This document shows, one piece after another, positions 63,060 to 64,000 of a stretch of DNA of 64,000 nt (positions are counted from its first letter, which is position 1; each line of letters opens with the position of its first letter). This DNA comes from Luteimonas suaedae. Lineage in GTDB: Bacteria > Pseudomonadota > Gammaproteobacteria > Xanthomonadales > Xanthomonadaceae. Where the stretch lies: assembly GCF_008312895.1 (NCBI RefSeq), contig NZ_VSSP01000010.1, forward strand, positions 1 through 64,000, given 5' to 3'. The notes under the pieces were generated by a model. The model was not told the origin of the DNA. It made no database searches and saw only the letters and a program-made list of their open reading frames with translations. The position numbers and the translations under genes were made by a program.

Positions 63060-64000
63060 ATGAAGACGATCCTGTTCCTGGCCTGCCTTGCCTTGCTCGT
63101 CGCGCCAGGCACAACGGCACAGGCGCGACCGCTCCCGGAAAGCGCGCCCGCCGCCCGCGCCGCGGTCGCCGAGGCCGACAGCGCGGTGCTACAAGGCGAC
63201 GTGGCGCGGGCGCTGCGGGCGCTTTCCGCCGTGCCTGCCGATGCGTTCCGCGGTCCCGACCGGGACCAACGCGCCTGCATGCTCGGGCGTTTCGACCGGC
63301 GCGCGCCGCCGTACCTCGCCGCCGCGGTCGACGATCCCTTGGTCCGGGATGTGCTCGCGGCCTATCAGACGTACTGGTGGCGCGCCCTGACCGCGCCCGT
63401 CAAGCGCGCCGAACTCGAGCGGGCGCTGTCGCGGGAGCTGCGTGCCCTGCTCGCCTCCGCGGACGTGGAAACTGCCGGCGACGATCTCGACGCACTGGAA
63501 CAGCCGCTGTCGGCGGCGCTCGCGCAGCGCGGCTATCACGCCGTGCTGGGGCGGACGCCGCCGTTGCGCGAGCTGATGCTGTGGCGACGGCAGGACGAGC
63601 GTGCGTTCGAGGTCGATCTGCCGGAAGGCCAGCAGCGCGTGCGCGTCGACCTGCTGGACGATTTCGCAGCGCTCGGCTGGAGCGCGTACGGTCGCTGCGA
63701 CTACGGCTCCAACGGCGGCTGGGCGACCGCGGAGAAACTGTTCGCGGTGGTGCCGGTCTATCGCGAGGGACTCGACAGCGAGAAGTTCCGCGTCGTCTTT
63801 CTTGGCCACGAAGCCCAGCATTTCGCCGACCAGAACCGATTCCCCGACCTGCAGCCGTGGGAACTCGAATACCGCGCCAAGCTGGTGGAACTGTCCATGG
63901 CCGAGACCGTGAGCGAAAAGCGGTTGCGTGGTTTCATGACCGCCCAGAGCGACGACACCGATTCGCCGCACACCTATGCCAACAAGCGCGTGGTCGCGGA
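63060..64000 (+). CDS. Secreted HEXXH metalloprotease-like protein, partial
   Basis: An open frame runs from the ATG at 63060 off the window end (313 codons visible, no stop). It begins with a signal peptide (MKTILFLACLALLVAPGTTAQA, 1-22). A helical region follows, and at 250-254 the zincin motif HEAQH appears in FLGHEAQHFADQ, with Glu268, Glu270 or Glu277 (LEYRAKLVELSMAE) as possible third ligand. I do not recognise the family. Codon usage matches its neighbours, so the frame is real; peptidase activity is inference from the motif alone. Confidence 0.8.
   Translation, partial: MKTILFLACLALLVAPGTTAQARPLPESAPAARAAVAEADSAVLQGDVARALRALSAVPADAFRGPDRDQRACMLGRFDRRAPPYLAAAVDDPLVRDVLAAYQTYWWRALTAPVKRAELERALSRELRALLASADVETAGDDLDALEQPLSAALAQRGYHAVLGRTPPLRELMLWRRQDERAFEVDLPEGQQRVRVDLLDDFAALGWSAYGRCDYGSNGGWATAEKLFAVVPVYREGLDSEKFRVVFLGHEAQHFADQNRFPDLQPWELEYRAKLVELSMAETVSEKRLRGFMTAQSDDTDSPHTYANKRVVA

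Overview
This 64-kb window is chromosomal DNA from a high-GC (by eye about 70% G+C) gammaproteobacterium, most likely of the Xanthomonadaceae/Lysobacteraceae (Lysobacter or Luteimonas side). The evidence is gene order and repeats: leuC-leuD-leuB, pcm-tolC next to waaA and lpxL, one continuous mreB-mreC-mreD-mrdA-rodA-mltB-rlpA-dac-ybeD-lipB-lipA run, and interspersed palindromes that begin with GTAG. The genus is inference. I found no rRNA, tRNA, CRISPR array, transposase, integrase or prophage gene, and no clearly broken gene.

Layout. 1-3222: leucine biosynthesis (leuCDB). 3313-8386 (minus): a 2-oxoacid:ferredoxin oxidoreductase (korA, korB) preceded by a GltD-like iron-sulfur flavoprotein, apparently its redox partner. 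8570-13985: an RND efflux pump (lipoprotein adaptor and permease) with a divergent TetR regulator; a tolC follows after pcm. 16390-22301: envelope glycolipid genes (waaA, lpxL, an O-antigen ligase/polymerase-like protein, a GT4 glycosyltransferase) plus a small zinc-binding protein and a membrane protein. 22810-27860: a MacA-like adaptor, an ATPase, two FtsX-type permeases and a small membrane protein. 27889-33029: a molybdenum hydroxylase system (XdhC and MocA-like maturation genes divergent from IorA/IorB-like subunits and a two-haem lipoprotein). 33125-36428: two EamA transporters, a GNAT acetyltransferase and a divergent AsnC-type regulator. 36480-50903 (minus): tail-specific protease, then lipoate, peptidoglycan and cell-shape genes. 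51292-57568: a PfkB-type kinase, an unusual DUF2007 protein with acidic repeats, a lipoprotein, a hydrolase and an M1 peptidase. 57568-64000: TetR/SDR/MFS module, SugE, UbiE, an ElaA-like acetyltransferase overlapping a yeast-type cytosine deaminase, an AraC regulator, and a secreted HEXXH protein cut by the window end.

The coding content is mostly conventional. The striking part is between genes. Almost every larger gap carries a structured repeat, of at least five kinds: GTAG-headed REP doublets; a GTGGGAGCGAC REP; paired GTCATCCCGGCGC hairpins; a composite element with a shared ATGGTTCAG loop; and a family of long imperfect inverted repeats whose arms are built from purine-rich heptamers (GAGTGAG, AAACGAG, GGGAATC, GTGATTG/C and variants). 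The heptamer family occurs about nine times here, several times inside operons (mreB-mreC, adaptor-ATPase-permease, rodA-mltB). Its arm sequences differ between loci while each arm matches its own partner, which suggests gene conversion or repeated re-creation within each locus. This is the best candidate for something undescribed in the window.
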